Assembly (NCBI GenBank): GCA_934098735.1 | Contig: CAKOOS010000006.1 | Span: forward strand, 1-64,000 | Length of the DNA: 64,000 nt | DNA from: an uncultured Bacilli bacterium | GTDB taxonomy: Bacteria > Bacillota_I > Bacilli_A > RF39 > UBA660 | Direction: 5' to 3' | In this document: positions 24,220 through 33,139 of the stretch, in pieces | Numbering within the stretch: position 1 is the stretch's first letter | Layout: the number at the start of each line of letters is the position of its first letter | Notes under the pieces: model-generated | What the model was told of the DNA's origin: nothing | The model's input: the letters and a program-made list of their open reading frames with translations, nothing else | Database searches by the model: none | Program-made: the position numbers and the translations under genes

Positions 24220-24499
24220 ATGGAAATAAATAAAAAAAATTTTTGAAAACTTTTTTGCTGAGGCAAAAATTAATTTAACTCGAGAAAAAAAATTTTTATA
24301 CAATTTAACAAATCTAATTTGTAATACATCTGTTAATAGTATAATGAATTTATCAGAAAAACAAACTTTTGTATTAAGAAAGAGCTTAGGTGTTTTTGAT
24401 GATGGTATAATACAAAGTTTAAGATTAATAGGTGAAAACTTGGATGAACCTAAAAGTATTGAAGCAATTAGGATGATACTAAAAAAAGTTACAGAATGA
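24220..24499 (+). pseudogene. Small gene interrupted by a one-base shift in an A8 run
   Basis: A textbook ribosome site (AGGAGGG) and ATG at 24220 open a frame MEINKKN that meets TGA at 24244-24246. Removing one A from the run of eight at 24232-24239 opens a 92-residue frame ending at TGA 24497-24499: it continues IFENFFAEAK, then REKKFLYNLTNL, LSEKQTFVLRKSLG and IEAIRMILKKVTE. Codon use and helical amphipathic composition look like a real gene. I recognise no family. Explanations are a recent inactivating insertion, transcriptional slippage or phase variation at the A-run, or a sequencing error. Upstream lie a promoter and attenuator-like hairpin. Confidence 0.7.
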
Positions 24500-24565
24500 C
24501 TTTAGTCTATATTCATAGAATGATTTCAGCAGAGAAAAGTAAAATATGCGAAGAACATATAGTAT

Positions 24566-25225
24566 TTATTTAGACCAATCAATCGGTACAAGCCCATTTT
24601 TTAATAAAAAATCATTAGTTTTTGAAAAAGGTTTACTACCAAAAAAACCAGAATAAGCAGAAAAAGGAGAAGGATGAGGACTAGTAATTATATAATGATG
24701 TGGGTTAGTAATAAACTTAGCTTTCTCTTTAGCAAAATTACCCCATAATATAAAGACTACTGGCGTATCTTTCATATTTAAAGTTTTAATAATATAATCC
24801 GTTAAAAGTTCCCATCCCATATTACGATGACTTGCAGCCTTATCCTTTTCAACAGTTAAAACAGCATTGAGAAGTAAAACACCTTGTTTAGCCCAATTTG
24901 TTAAATCTCCATTATCTTTAGGATTAATATTTAAATCAGAATATAATTCCTTATATATATTTTGAAGAGAAGGAGGTACTTTTACTCCTTGCTGAACAGA
25001 AAAAGACAAACCATGAGCTTCTCCTTCACCATGATAAGGATCTTGTCCAACGATAACAACTTTCGTATTTTCATAACTAGTTAATTTTAAGGCATTAAAA
25101 ATATAATTTTTCGGAGGAAATATAGTTTTAGTATCATACTCATGCATAATTTTTTGATAAAATCTTTGAAATCCTTGACTATTCCAAATAATACTTAACT
25201 TTTCATCCCAATCATTTCCAATCAT
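24566..25225 (-). CDS. ung: Uracil-DNA glycosylase (family 1)
   Basis: 219 residues, the normal length. The water-activating motif GQDPYHGEGEAHGLSFS lies near 62, the LLLNAVLTV stretch follows, then ILWGNFAKEKAKFI, and the DNA-intercalation loop HPSPFSAYSGFFG near 184. It removes uracil from DNA to start base-excision repair. The start ATG overlaps the upstream MYG1-like gene (ATGA) and has AAGGAGG. It is the last gene of the dnaB-M23-walJ-rlmH-MYG1-ung run. The plus strand just downstream carries the frameshifted gene. No strong terminator is visible. Confidence 0.97.
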   Translation of the reverse strand: MIGNDWDEKLSIIWNSQGFQRFYQKIMHEYDTKTIFPPKNYIFNALKLTSYENTKVVIVGQDPYHGEGEAHGLSFSVQQGVKVPPSLQNIYKELYSDLNINPKDNGDLTNWAKQGVLLLNAVLTVEKDKAASHRNMGWELLTDYIIKTLNMKDTPVVFILWGNFAKEKAKFITNPHHYIITSPHPSPFSAYSGFFGSKPFSKTNDFLLKNGLVPIDWSK

Positions 25226-26025
25226 TTTAAAGCCTCCTTACAAGCATATAAAATATCTTCAAAATTATTTGCAGCAATTAAAAATCTACTTGTATGACAA
25301 AAACGTAAATAAGGTGGTAACTTATGTAACCATGCTTCTGGAAACTCTTTTTTAAGATCTTTTGTATCTGAATTTTTAGGAATTCCTTGAGCACAATATC
25401 CACCACGATGAGATGGGTATATGACATAAATTGCTTCAGTTTCAGGTAAATAATCTTGAAAATATAAATGCTCATTTAAAATGATAATTCTTTTATCAGC
25501 AGATTCTTCATAACATTTTTTAAGTTTTTTTAAATCTTTCAAATGATTTTTCTCTTTTAAAATCATTCTTTCTAATATAACTTTAGCAAATTTAACAGCT
25601 TCAAAAAATTCAAAATCGCCATCATCCGTTTTAAGAATTGGATTTAAAACATCAATTGCTAAAGCTAACGCATTATAACTTCCTGTATTATCTGATAAGT
25701 CTAAACTCTCAATTAACTTTTTATCAATTTTTTTATAAACGTATTCACCGTATAATGAAGGAGCAAATTCTCTCCATAGCTTACCAAAAGCTGCAAAAGG
25801 AATTCCATTTTCTCTTTTTTCATTATCAACTGAATGATGATCAAACTTTCCAAGCCCAATATCAAATACAATTCCATCAAAGTTTTCAGGTACACTATTT
25901 ACCCTTTTAATTTCAATATCTGGATTAATTATTTTTAAAAAAGCTGCCCCAAAAACATCATCAGCATGAAATTTAGCTGCATGAGTCAAAGCAACCTTAC
26001 ATTTTTTTACATCTTCTATTTTCAC
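25222..26025 (-). CDS. MYG1/UPF0160-family putative exonuclease
   Basis: 267 residues with DHH-like metal motifs: THAAKFHADDVFGAA near 20, FDIGLGKFDHHS near 60, and the C-terminal PSHRGGYCAQGIP and FCHTSRFLIAAN blocks of MYG1. Eukaryotic MYG1 is an exonuclease acting on nuclear and mitochondrial RNA; bacterial members are uncharacterised, so RNA processing is an inference. I choose the GTG at 26025, which has GAGG 5 bases upstream and lies 7 bases after the rlmH stop. An ATG at 26052 would overlap rlmH by 20 bases. The 3' end overlaps ung by ATGA. Confidence 0.85.
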   Translation of the reverse strand: MKIEDVKKCKVALTHAAKFHADDVFGAAFLKIINPDIEIKRVNSVPENFDGIVFDIGLGKFDHHSVDNEKRENGIPFAAFGKLWREFAPSLYGEYVYKKIDKKLIESLDLSDNTGSYNALALAIDVLNPILKTDDGDFEFFEAVKFAKVILERMILKEKNHLKDLKKLKKCYEESADKRIIILNEHLYFQDYLPETEAIYVIYPSHRGGYCAQGIPKNSDTKDLKKEFPEAWLHKLPPYLRFCHTSRFLIAANNFEDILYACKEALK

Positions 26026-26032
26026 TATTACC

Positions 26033-26470
26033 TCACTTATGATAACTTTCATTATTATTTATTTTACAAGATCTATATATTTGTTCTAATAAAATTCCAC
26101 GAAACAAGCCATGAGGAAAAGTCATTTTAGAAAAACTAATTAATTCATTACAGCAATCTTTAATTTCATCATTAAGTCCAAGAGAAGCTCCGATAATAAA
26201 AGTAATATTACTATTTTGAGGTAATATATTAGAAATTTTTTGAGCAAATTCTAAACTTGTATAAGATTTTCCTCCTAAATCAAGACCAATATTATAATCA
26301 CTTTTTTTAATATTTTGAAGTAGCATAGCTACTTCTTTTTCATATATATTATTGTCTTTAAGTTCCACAATTTCTAATTTAATATACTTATTTATTCTCT
26401 TTTGATAATCCTTAATTAATTCATCTAAATAACTCTCTTTTATTTTTCCTACACAAAGTATTTTTATCAT
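26033..26470 (-). CDS. rlmH: 23S rRNA (pseudouridine1915-N3)-methyltransferase RlmH
   Basis: 145-residue SPOUT methyltransferase. It starts IKILCVGKIKESYLDELI, carries LDLGGKSYTSLEFAQ and TFIIGASLGL (SAM-binding knot) and ends with FPHGLFRGILLEQIYR and NESYHK, the invariant RlmH tail. It methylates pseudouridine 1915 in helix 69 of 23S rRNA. It overlaps walJ by ATGA and is followed 7 bases later by the MYG1-like gene. The walJ-rlmH adjacency is typical for Bacillota. Confidence 0.96.
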   Translation of the reverse strand: MIKILCVGKIKESYLDELIKDYQKRINKYIKLEIVELKDNNIYEKEVAMLLQNIKKSDYNIGLDLGGKSYTSLEFAQKISNILPQNSNITFIIGASLGLNDEIKDCCNELISFSKMTFPHGLFRGILLEQIYRSCKINNNESYHK

Positions 26471-27231
26471 ATTTCAATTACATCCGTTCTTTCATTCTGT
26501 CTAGCACAAATAATATCATCAAAATCTATTCCATATTCTTTAAATGTATCATGTATAGTATTTAAAGCTACTTCTTCCAAATTATTTGTTTCACTAAGAT
26601 GGATTAAAACAATCTTCTTAGTTTTATCTCCAATTAACTTTGTAAGATAAAAAGAAGCAGCTTTATTAGATAAATGTCCTTCATCTGATAATACTCTTTT
26701 TTTTAACCATGCTGGATATGGTCCATGTGTTAAAAGTTCAATGTCATGGTTACTTTCAAATAAATAAACATCAAGATTATTTAAATATTTAAAATTTTTA
26801 GAATTTATGTATCCTGTGTCAGTTACATAACCAATCTTCTTATTTGCAAATTCAATAACAAAATTCCTAGAATCCGGAGCATCATGACTAGATTTAAAGG
26901 ATTTAATCATTATACCATCTAGATTTATTTCATCTTCAAGAACAATGATATGTTTATAATCCTTTACATCTTCAATTGAATAAAATAATTTTTGACTTAC
27001 AACTAAAGCTGCTCCAGTTTTAGAAAGTAGGGTTTTTAAGGCCGTTGTATGATCACTATGATTATGACTTATTATCACATAATCTATATCCTTAATATTA
27101 ACATCTATACTTTTTAAAGCTTCACTAATATATTTATAATTACGTCCTGCATCAAGTAAAAACTTTTTATTATTTGCCTCTAAAAACGTTACATTTCCTT
27201 TAGAGCCACTTGACAATACTGCTACTTTCAT
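26467..27231 (-). CDS. walJ: MBL-fold hydrolase WalJ/YycJ
   Basis: 254-residue metallo-beta-lactamase-fold protein. Metal motif SHNHSDH is at 55-61, followed by SSHDAPDS, YVTDTGYI, FESNHD and LIHLSETNN near the end. YycJ/WalJ is a DNA exonuclease-like enzyme that coordinates cell division with replication and normally sits in the walRKHIJ operon; the two-component genes are not adjacent here. The start overlaps the stop of the M23 gene (TAATG). An upstream in-frame ATG at 27291 would extend into that gene and lacks family support. Confidence 0.92.
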   Translation of the reverse strand: MKVAVLSSGSKGNVTFLEANNKKFLLDAGRNYKYISEALKSIDVNIKDIDYVIISHNHSDHTTALKTLLSKTGAALVVSQKLFYSIEDVKDYKHIIVLEDEINLDGIMIKSFKSSHDAPDSRNFVIEFANKKIGYVTDTGYINSKNFKYLNNLDVYLFESNHDIELLTHGPYPAWLKKRVLSDEGHLSNKAASFYLTKLIGDKTKKIVLIHLSETNNLEEVALNTIHDTFKEYGIDFDDIICARQNERTDVIEI

Positions 27232-28703
27232 TATCGCAACCTTATATAATTTAATGGATTTTGGAAAGAATAGCTTCCATGGAATGGCCATCCGATAGAA
27301 ACACCAAAATGCAAGTGAACTCCAAATGCTAAACCAGTTTCACCCATTTCTCCTATTTGCATTCCTTTAGTTACAGTTTGCCCCTCTTTTACTAATGCCT
27401 GATATAAATGAGCATATTGTGTATAAATATTATTATCATGTGCAATAATTATATAATTTCCATCTGTGCTACGATAGCTTACTTCAACAACAGTACCATC
27501 ACCAACAGCATAAACCGGTGATCTAAATCCTGTCCCAGAAATATCAATACCTGAATGCATTTTATGGCCACGCCATCCAAATGGACTAGTAAGCATAAAC
27601 GGATAATTTGTTGGATAACCCCATCCAGTCGTAGCAACATAACTACCACTTACACCAGAATATCTTCTTCCAACAGTAACCTCTTGTTTAACCATTTCTC
27701 TAATAAGCTCACTTTTTTCAGTCTTAACTTCACTTGAAGCATTACCATTAACAACTTCATAAGAATAATGAACAAGTGTAAGCTCATTAACTCCAGCTTT
27801 AGTAATTTCTTTATAAGTATAATCTTTCGTATTATCAACAACGGTTTCTGTTATAAATGGAGTTTCATTTTCATCTATTTTGTAAACATTATATGATAAG
27901 GTAACAACTGGATTTATTAAAGTAACATTTACTGTACTTCCAACAGATAGCATAGCATTTTCACTTTTATACTTAGGATTAGCTATTAAAAATTCTTGAG
28001 AATTTATATGATTATCTTCACTTATACTAGCTATAGTATCCCCAGTTTTAACGACATAAGTATCCATCTGTGCATCAGGACCAAATATTAAATATTGACT
28101 TAATGATTCAGCATCTTTATATATTTTATCATCAACACTTATATAACCCTCTTTAATAGTAATAGTTTCATCAAAATACATATTACTTATAACAGAACCT
28201 ATTTCAGTAATACTTCTATTGCCTTTATTATATTCTTCTAACTGTTCTTCAGTAATAAATGATAATACAAATTTTCTTATTGCTTCATTAAATATTTCTT
28301 CATCCAAAACATTTATAACAATATTTTCTTTAGTTTTATCATTAGGCTTTATCGTAACAATATACCCTTTAATAGTAAAATTATCAGCATTTTCTATTTT
28401 TTTATATATTTCATCTACACTCGTAAAATTATCATCAAACGTCTTAGTTTTAACAATATCTAAACCAGCAGGTGGATAAACATAACTAACATCATATTCA
28501 TCTTTAATATTTTGTTGCTCATTATTAATTAAACTATAAAGTTCATCTTTATTTTTAATTAAACCAATTACTTTACCATCAAGATACACTTGAAAAGCAT
28601 CTGTTGCATCAGTATAAGCATAAGAATAATTATTATTCAACAAATAAATTATTAGAATTGATACAGCAATTATAGCTGTTATTAATTTACCTTTATTATT
28701 CAT
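27231..28703 (-). CDS. M23 peptidase with LysM and G5-like domains
   Basis: 490 residues. A signal anchor (8-28) exports the protein. A central region of unclear fold precedes a LysM domain (about 215-260, YVVKTGDTIASIS), a G5-like segment (about 280-345, ending VKQEVTVG) and the C-terminal M23 domain (about 370-490) with zinc motifs HSGIDIS and HLHFG. M23 enzymes cut peptidoglycan cross-bridges; LysM binds the glycan. The layout resembles sporulation or division DD-endopeptidases. The ATG overlaps the dnaB end by 8 bases and the stop overlaps walJ, so it is embedded in one operon. Confidence 0.92.
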   Translation of the reverse strand: MNNKGKLITAIIAVSILIIYLLNNNYSYAYTDATDAFQVYLDGKVIGLIKNKDELYSLINNEQQNIKDEYDVSYVYPPAGLDIVKTKTFDDNFTSVDEIYKKIENADNFTIKGYIVTIKPNDKTKENIVINVLDEEIFNEAIRKFVLSFITEEQLEEYNKGNRSITEIGSVISNMYFDETITIKEGYISVDDKIYKDAESLSQYLIFGPDAQMDTYVVKTGDTIASISEDNHINSQEFLIANPKYKSENAMLSVGSTVNVTLINPVVTLSYNVYKIDENETPFITETVVDNTKDYTYKEITKAGVNELTLVHYSYEVVNGNASSEVKTEKSELIREMVKQEVTVGRRYSGVSGSYVATTGWGYPTNYPFMLTSPFGWRGHKMHSGIDISGTGFRSPVYAVGDGTVVEVSYRSTDGNYIIIAHDNNIYTQYAHLYQALVKEGQTVTKGMQIGEMGETGLAFGVHLHFGVSIGWPFHGSYSFQNPLNYIRLR

Positions 28704-30039
28704 TTTCTAAAACATTTCCTTTTAATTGACTTTTAAAACTACTCATATTAAGTTCAAATAAAAGATTTACTGTTCCTAAGCCTCCTTTTCTGTGCTTAGC
28801 TATTATTAATTCTGCTGGCACTATTTTTTGATTAAAATCTTTAGCTTTTTCATAATAGTCTTTTCTATTTATAAATAAAACCATATCCGCATCTTGTTCC
28901 AAAGAACCAGATTCACGTAAATCTGCAAGCATAGGTTGATTGCTTTCTCTTTTTTCGGCACTTCTGGATAATTGAGATAATGCTATAACTGGAACATTTA
29001 ATTCAAGTGCCATTGTTTTTAAAGATCTTGATATTTCTGATACTTCCACTTGTCTAGATTCAACTCTCCTTGAACCAGAACTTACTAATTGAAGATAATC
29101 TATTACAACAAGACCTAACCCATTTTCACTATTAGCAAGTCTACGACATTTAGCCCTTATTTCTTGGGCAGTTACACCAGCATTGTCTTCAATAAAAATA
29201 TTAGTATCTGATAGTTGAGATAATGCTTCATTATATCTTTTCCAATCTTTTTCTTGCATATTACCAGTTTGTAATTTATAAGCATCTATTTGACCAATTG
29301 AAGATATCATACGATTAATAAGCATTTCTGCTGACATTTCTAAGTTAAATACTGCAACTGCCTTTTTAGTATGAGTAGCAGCATAAGATGCCATATTTAA
29401 TGCAAGAGCAGTTTTTCCCATTCCAGGACGAGCTGCTAAAATAATCATTTCACCGCCTTGCAATCCTGTTGTTATTTTATCAAAATCTGGAAATCCTGTT
29501 TCTATACCAGTAATACTTTTTTTATTCTTTGCAAGTTCTTCTAATTTTGCTTGGGCTCTTCTTAAAATTTCTTGAATTGGAACAAAATCTCCAACACTTC
29601 TAGCCCTAACAACATTAAGAATATTTTTCTCTGCATTGTCAAGCAATGAATTAACATCTTCATCATCATAAGTTTTAGTTATAATTTCACTAGCTGTATC
29701 AATTAAATTTCTTCTTATTGCATAATCTTTTACAATTTTAATATAAAAATCCAAATTAGAACTTGTAACAACAGAGTCAATAACCTCAGCAATATAATCA
29801 AGCCCTACGGCATTTAATTTTTTATCTTTATCAAGTTCATCTTTAATAGTTGTTATGTCAATCGGAGTCTTACTCTCATGTAAGCTTTTTATTGCATTAA
29901 AAATATATCTGTTTTTTTCATCAAAAAACATATCAGCAGTTACTTCTTCAACAATTTTAGATACTTCATTATTATTTAAAAAAGCAACCCCCAAAACACT
30001 CATTTCAGCATCTTTATTCTGAGGCATAACTCTTGCCAT
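28696..30039 (-). CDS. dnaB: Replicative DNA helicase DnaB
   Basis: 447 residues. The N-terminal domain (1-110) binds primase; the RecA-like domain carries Walker A ARPGMGKT (203-210), Walker B VVIDYLQLV near 315, and the arginine-finger region HRKGG near the C-terminus. It unwinds DNA ahead of the replication fork. It follows rplI by 9 bases, an arrangement conserved in many Bacillota. No intein is present. Ribosome site AGGAGGT upstream of ATG 30039. Confidence 0.98.
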   Translation of the reverse strand: MARVMPQNKDAEMSVLGVAFLNNNEVSKIVEEVTADMFFDEKNRYIFNAIKSLHESKTPIDITTIKDELDKDKKLNAVGLDYIAEVIDSVVTSSNLDFYIKIVKDYAIRRNLIDTASEIITKTYDDEDVNSLLDNAEKNILNVVRARSVGDFVPIQEILRRAQAKLEELAKNKKSITGIETGFPDFDKITTGLQGGEMIILAARPGMGKTALALNMASYAATHTKKAVAVFNLEMSAEMLINRMISSIGQIDAYKLQTGNMQEKDWKRYNEALSQLSDTNIFIEDNAGVTAQEIRAKCRRLANSENGLGLVVIDYLQLVSSGSRRVESRQVEVSEISRSLKTMALELNVPVIALSQLSRSAEKRESNQPMLADLRESGSLEQDADMVLFINRKDYYEKAKDFNQKIVPAELIIAKHRKGGLGTVNLLFELNMSSFKSQLKGNVLENE

Positions 30040-30048
30040 AAAAACCTC

Positions 30049-30489
30049 CTATTTTACTAATTCTACATTTATATTAAAAACAACTTTCTTATGTAACTCG
30101 ATTGTTACTCTTGTAACACCTAAACTACTTATAGCAACATCTGTTTTTATACATTTTTTATCTATTTTATAACCCATTTCTTTTAATTTATCACTTATTT
30201 GTTTATTTGATATTGTACCAAACACACGATCTTGAGCACCAGTTTTAACCTTAAATGTTATAGTTTTATTTTCTAATTTTTTCTTTATATCATTTAAACT
30301 ATCAACCAAAGCAGCCTCTTCTTTTTCTCTATTATCTAATTCATTTTGTAGTATTTCTCCACTTCTTTTAGTAAAGGGAACAGCTAGATTATTTTTAATT
30401 AAATAATTATTAGCATAACCATCACTAACATTTATAACAGCATCTTTTTTTCCTTTACCTTTTACATCACTTAATAAAATTACTTTCAT
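30049..30489 (-). CDS. rplI: 50S ribosomal protein L9
   Basis: 146 residues. The N-terminal domain has the L9 signature (KVILLSDVKGKGKKDAVINV, SDGYANNYLIKNNLAVP), then the long connecting helix and the C-terminal RNA-binding domain. L9 supports translation fidelity. AAGGAGG precedes the ATG, and an extended -10 lies upstream at 30523-30531. Confidence 0.97.
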   Translation of the reverse strand: MKVILLSDVKGKGKKDAVINVSDGYANNYLIKNNLAVPFTKRSGEILQNELDNREKEEAALVDSLNDIKKKLENKTITFKVKTGAQDRVFGTISNKQISDKLKEMGYKIDKKCIKTDVAISSLGVTRVTIELHKKVVFNINVELVK

Positions 30490-30522
30490 AAATGCCTCCT
30501 TAAATACAATTTATTATATCAT

Positions 30523-30531
30523 AATTAGAAT
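30523..30531 (-). promoter_or_regulatory. Extended -10 promoter of the rplI-dnaB operon
   Basis: Minus-strand TGATATAAT, a perfect extended -10, 34 bases before the rplI start and overlapping the stop codon of the upstream MBOAT gene. No convincing -35 is seen at the right distance (TTTATT), as is usual for extended -10 promoters. Confidence 0.6.
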
Positions 30532-31904
30532 CTAAAATAAATGAAAGGATTATAACTTGAAGCCAAAATACATATAATACTAATTATAAATAAAATTATT
30601 AAACCAATATCTCTAACATTTTCATTTTTAGTAAATATATTTTTTAAAAGAGGTGTAGATGCAATAACACCTATAACAAAAATAATTATTGTTCTTACTT
30701 TAAATATTTGTAAATGGAAAAATATATTTATATTACCTAAACCATTAAATCCAAATAAAGATATAAAAGCTGTTTTAAGTAAATTCATATCAGTAAAATA
30801 AAATATTATAAAACTAATGACTACTAAACTCATAGTATAAAAATGTTGCCAAAAATTAGGAAGTTTTTTTAATATATCTTTTAAAGCAAATTTTTCTATG
30901 ATTAAAATAACAAAGAAATATAAGCCCCACAAAACAAAATTCCAACTAGCACCATGCCATAATCCTGTTAAAAACCAAACTATGAAAATATTAAAAATAT
31001 TTCTTAATTTACTAACCTTATTTCCACCTAAAGGAATATAAACATAATCTCTAAAAAAACTAGATAAAGATATATGCCATCTACGCCAATAATCTGTTAT
31101 GCTTTTGGAAATAAAAGGATAGTTGAAGTTTTCTAAAAAATGAAATCCCAACATTCTTCCTAAACCTATAGCCATATCACTATAACCAGAAAAATCAAAA
31201 TAAATTTGTAAAGTATAACAAATTCCACCTATAAGCATGCCTAAAAAACCAATTTCAGTTAAATTGTATCCAAACAAAGTATCAGCTACATAAGCCATTT
31301 CATTAGCTATAATTGCTTTTTTAGATAGTCCTACTATAAATCTTCTAATACCAGATGAAAAATCCTTAATACATTCTTTTCTATCACTTAATTCTTCATT
31401 TACTGTACTATATCTAACTATAGGGCCAGCTATAAGCTGAGGAAATGCACTAATATAACATCCTAAATTAATAATACTTTTTTGAACATCTACTTCTTTT
31501 TTATAAACATCAATAACATAAGTTAAAATTTGAAAAGTATAAAAACTAATTCCAATTGGTAAACTTAAACTTAAAAACTTTAAATTTAAATGAAATATAT
31601 TATTAATATTTGCTAAGAAAAAATTAGAATATTTAAATAAAAACAATAAACCAATATTAAATATAATATCTATTACTAAATACATTTTTCTTTTAGAACT
31701 TTTATCCATCAAAATAGCAATAAAATAATTAATTACTATTGATAAAATCATAAGAAGTACATATATAGGTTCGCCATAACCATAAAAGAAAAGAGAAAAT
31801 AATAACAATACTAAATTACGGTTTTTCCTTTTTTTAGGAATAAAATAACAAAGTAAAAACAAAGGTAAAAAACCAAATAAGAATATTAAGCTAGAAAAAA
31901 CCAT
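30525..31904 (-). CDS. MBOAT-family O-acyltransferase (AlgI/PatA-like)
   Basis: 459 residues with about eleven membrane helices. MBOAT markers are the DYWRRWHISLSSFFRDYVYIP block near 285 and WFLTGLWHGASWNFVLWG near 310 with the invariant active-site His. AlgI-type proteins move acetyl groups across the membrane to extracellular polysaccharides. The partner gene upstream encodes an SGNH/AlgX-like protein with a one-base overlap, so the pair forms an acetyl-transfer module, target glycan unknown. It is inserted between the mTERF-like gene and rplI. Confidence 0.93.
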   Translation of the reverse strand: MVFSSLIFLFGFLPLFLLCYFIPKKRKNRNLVLLLFSLFFYGYGEPIYVLLMILSIVINYFIAILMDKSSKRKMYLVIDIIFNIGLLFLFKYSNFFLANINNIFHLNLKFLSLSLPIGISFYTFQILTYVIDVYKKEVDVQKSIINLGCYISAFPQLIAGPIVRYSTVNEELSDRKECIKDFSSGIRRFIVGLSKKAIIANEMAYVADTLFGYNLTEIGFLGMLIGGICYTLQIYFDFSGYSDMAIGLGRMLGFHFLENFNYPFISKSITDYWRRWHISLSSFFRDYVYIPLGGNKVSKLRNIFNIFIVWFLTGLWHGASWNFVLWGLYFFVILIIEKFALKDILKKLPNFWQHFYTMSLVVISFIIFYFTDMNLLKTAFISLFGFNGLGNINIFFHLQIFKVRTIIIFVIGVIASTPLLKNIFTKNENVRDIGLIILFIISIICILASSYNPFIYFRF

Positions 31905-33094
31905 TATTTAACTCTCCCTTCAAAGTTATAGTTATATTGATCAAATAAAGTTGATCCACCATCATATAAAAATAAAACTTTATTAATATTATTTTTAGTT
32001 ACATATTTTATTAAATCAAAATTATTATTTTTATATTCATCATAGCGTAGATTTACTACATGAGTTTTATTAAAAGAAGATGCAATTAAATAATCTATTT
32101 GCCAGCTATAAGAATCACCAACAATAAGTAAGTTATCTTTAGTATCATCATTATAATCATAAACAACATTTCCATATTGGCCATTAAAATAAGAAACATA
32201 ATAATCATAATATTTATAGCTACGATCAAAACGTATTTCACGTGGCTTAAATAATTCATCTTTTTCTTTGCCATTTAATGAAACATTATAATTTAAATCT
32301 AAATCTATATCACTTATATAATCAAATATTAAATCATTTAAAGCTGTTTTAGCTAAAGAACCATAATATTTTCTTTCTTTATGTTCAGTAATATTTAAAT
32401 TATCTACTTTTGAAATATTTAGCATATCAGTAATATCTTCGTATCCTTTAAGGGCTCCATTTATAGTCCAGTGATGATCCGTTTTATAAAAATATTTTTT
32501 ATAATTATCTATTGTATCAACATTCATTACTTTTACTTTAATATTTTCATTTAATTTGTTTACAAATTCTTCAGTATATTTAGATAAATTATTCGTTTTT
32601 AATGTGGTAAATTCATATCTAGTAGGTATATAAATATATAAGTCTATACCTTTTTTACTTAATTCATTAAAAAAATCAACTTGTCTATTTAATCTTTCTT
32701 CTAAATCTTTATCAGAATATTTATTCTCTAAAAAATAAAATTCATTATTCTTATCATAAAAAACATATTCACCATCACTATTAGTTCTAATAGGTACTTC
32801 ATTAAAAACTAATTTATTAGTATAAAAATTAAAATTTTGATAAAATGTATTCAAGGTTTGATAAAAAGGAAAATAATTTGTTATTCTATTTTCGACAGCA
32901 TTTTCTATTCTTCCAATTTTATTATTAATCTTATCCACAAAATTTTTTTCAGTTTTTGCATTATAACTTACCCAGTTATCTTTATTTACCTCTAAATGTT
33001 GAACTTTGCTTATGGCAAAATTAATTGGCAAAGCTAAAAAAACTCCAAAAACTACAAACAAAAAAACTTCAATAATTATTTTATCTCTTTTCAT
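31904..33094 (-). CDS. DHHW/AlgX-like SGNH acetyltransferase partner
   Basis: 396 residues. An N-terminal membrane anchor (8-28) leaves an extracellular domain. The key blocks are YKTDHHWTINGA near 210 (the DHHW motif) and LLIVGDSYSWQ near 325 (SGNH block I serine). Such proteins take acetyl groups delivered by the MBOAT partner and transfer them to sugars. The stop overlaps the MBOAT start. A promoter with a 17-bp spacer is visible at 33111-33139. Ribosome site AGGAG. Confidence 0.9.
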   Translation of the reverse strand: MKRDKIIIEVFLFVVFGVFLALPINFAISKVQHLEVNKDNWVSYNAKTEKNFVDKINNKIGRIENAVENRITNYFPFYQTLNTFYQNFNFYTNKLVFNEVPIRTNSDGEYVFYDKNNEFYFLENKYSDKDLEERLNRQVDFFNELSKKGIDLYIYIPTRYEFTTLKTNNLSKYTEEFVNKLNENIKVKVMNVDTIDNYKKYFYKTDHHWTINGALKGYEDITDMLNISKVDNLNITEHKERKYYGSLAKTALNDLIFDYISDIDLDLNYNVSLNGKEKDELFKPREIRFDRSYKYYDYYVSYFNGQYGNVVYDYNDDTKDNLLIVGDSYSWQIDYLIASSFNKTHVVNLRYDEYKNNNFDLIKYVTKNNINKVLFLYDGGSTLFDQYNYNFEGRVK

Positions 33095-33110
33095 ATATTT
33101 CTCCTATATA

Positions 33111-33139
33111 ATTTTAACAAAATAATTTATTAAAGTCTA
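33111..33139 (-). promoter_or_regulatory. Promoter of the AlgX/AlgI-like pair
   Basis: Minus-strand TAGACT (33134-33139), 17-bp spacer and TAAAAT (33111-33116) with a TG extension. It overlaps the stop codon of the mTERF-like gene and lies 17 bases before ATG 33094. Confidence 0.6.

Noticed and set aside
24109..24303. Minus-strand frame across the short RNA unit
   Set aside because: It runs through two terminator hairpins and the frameshifted gene, has no ribosome site and looks like an antisense shadow.
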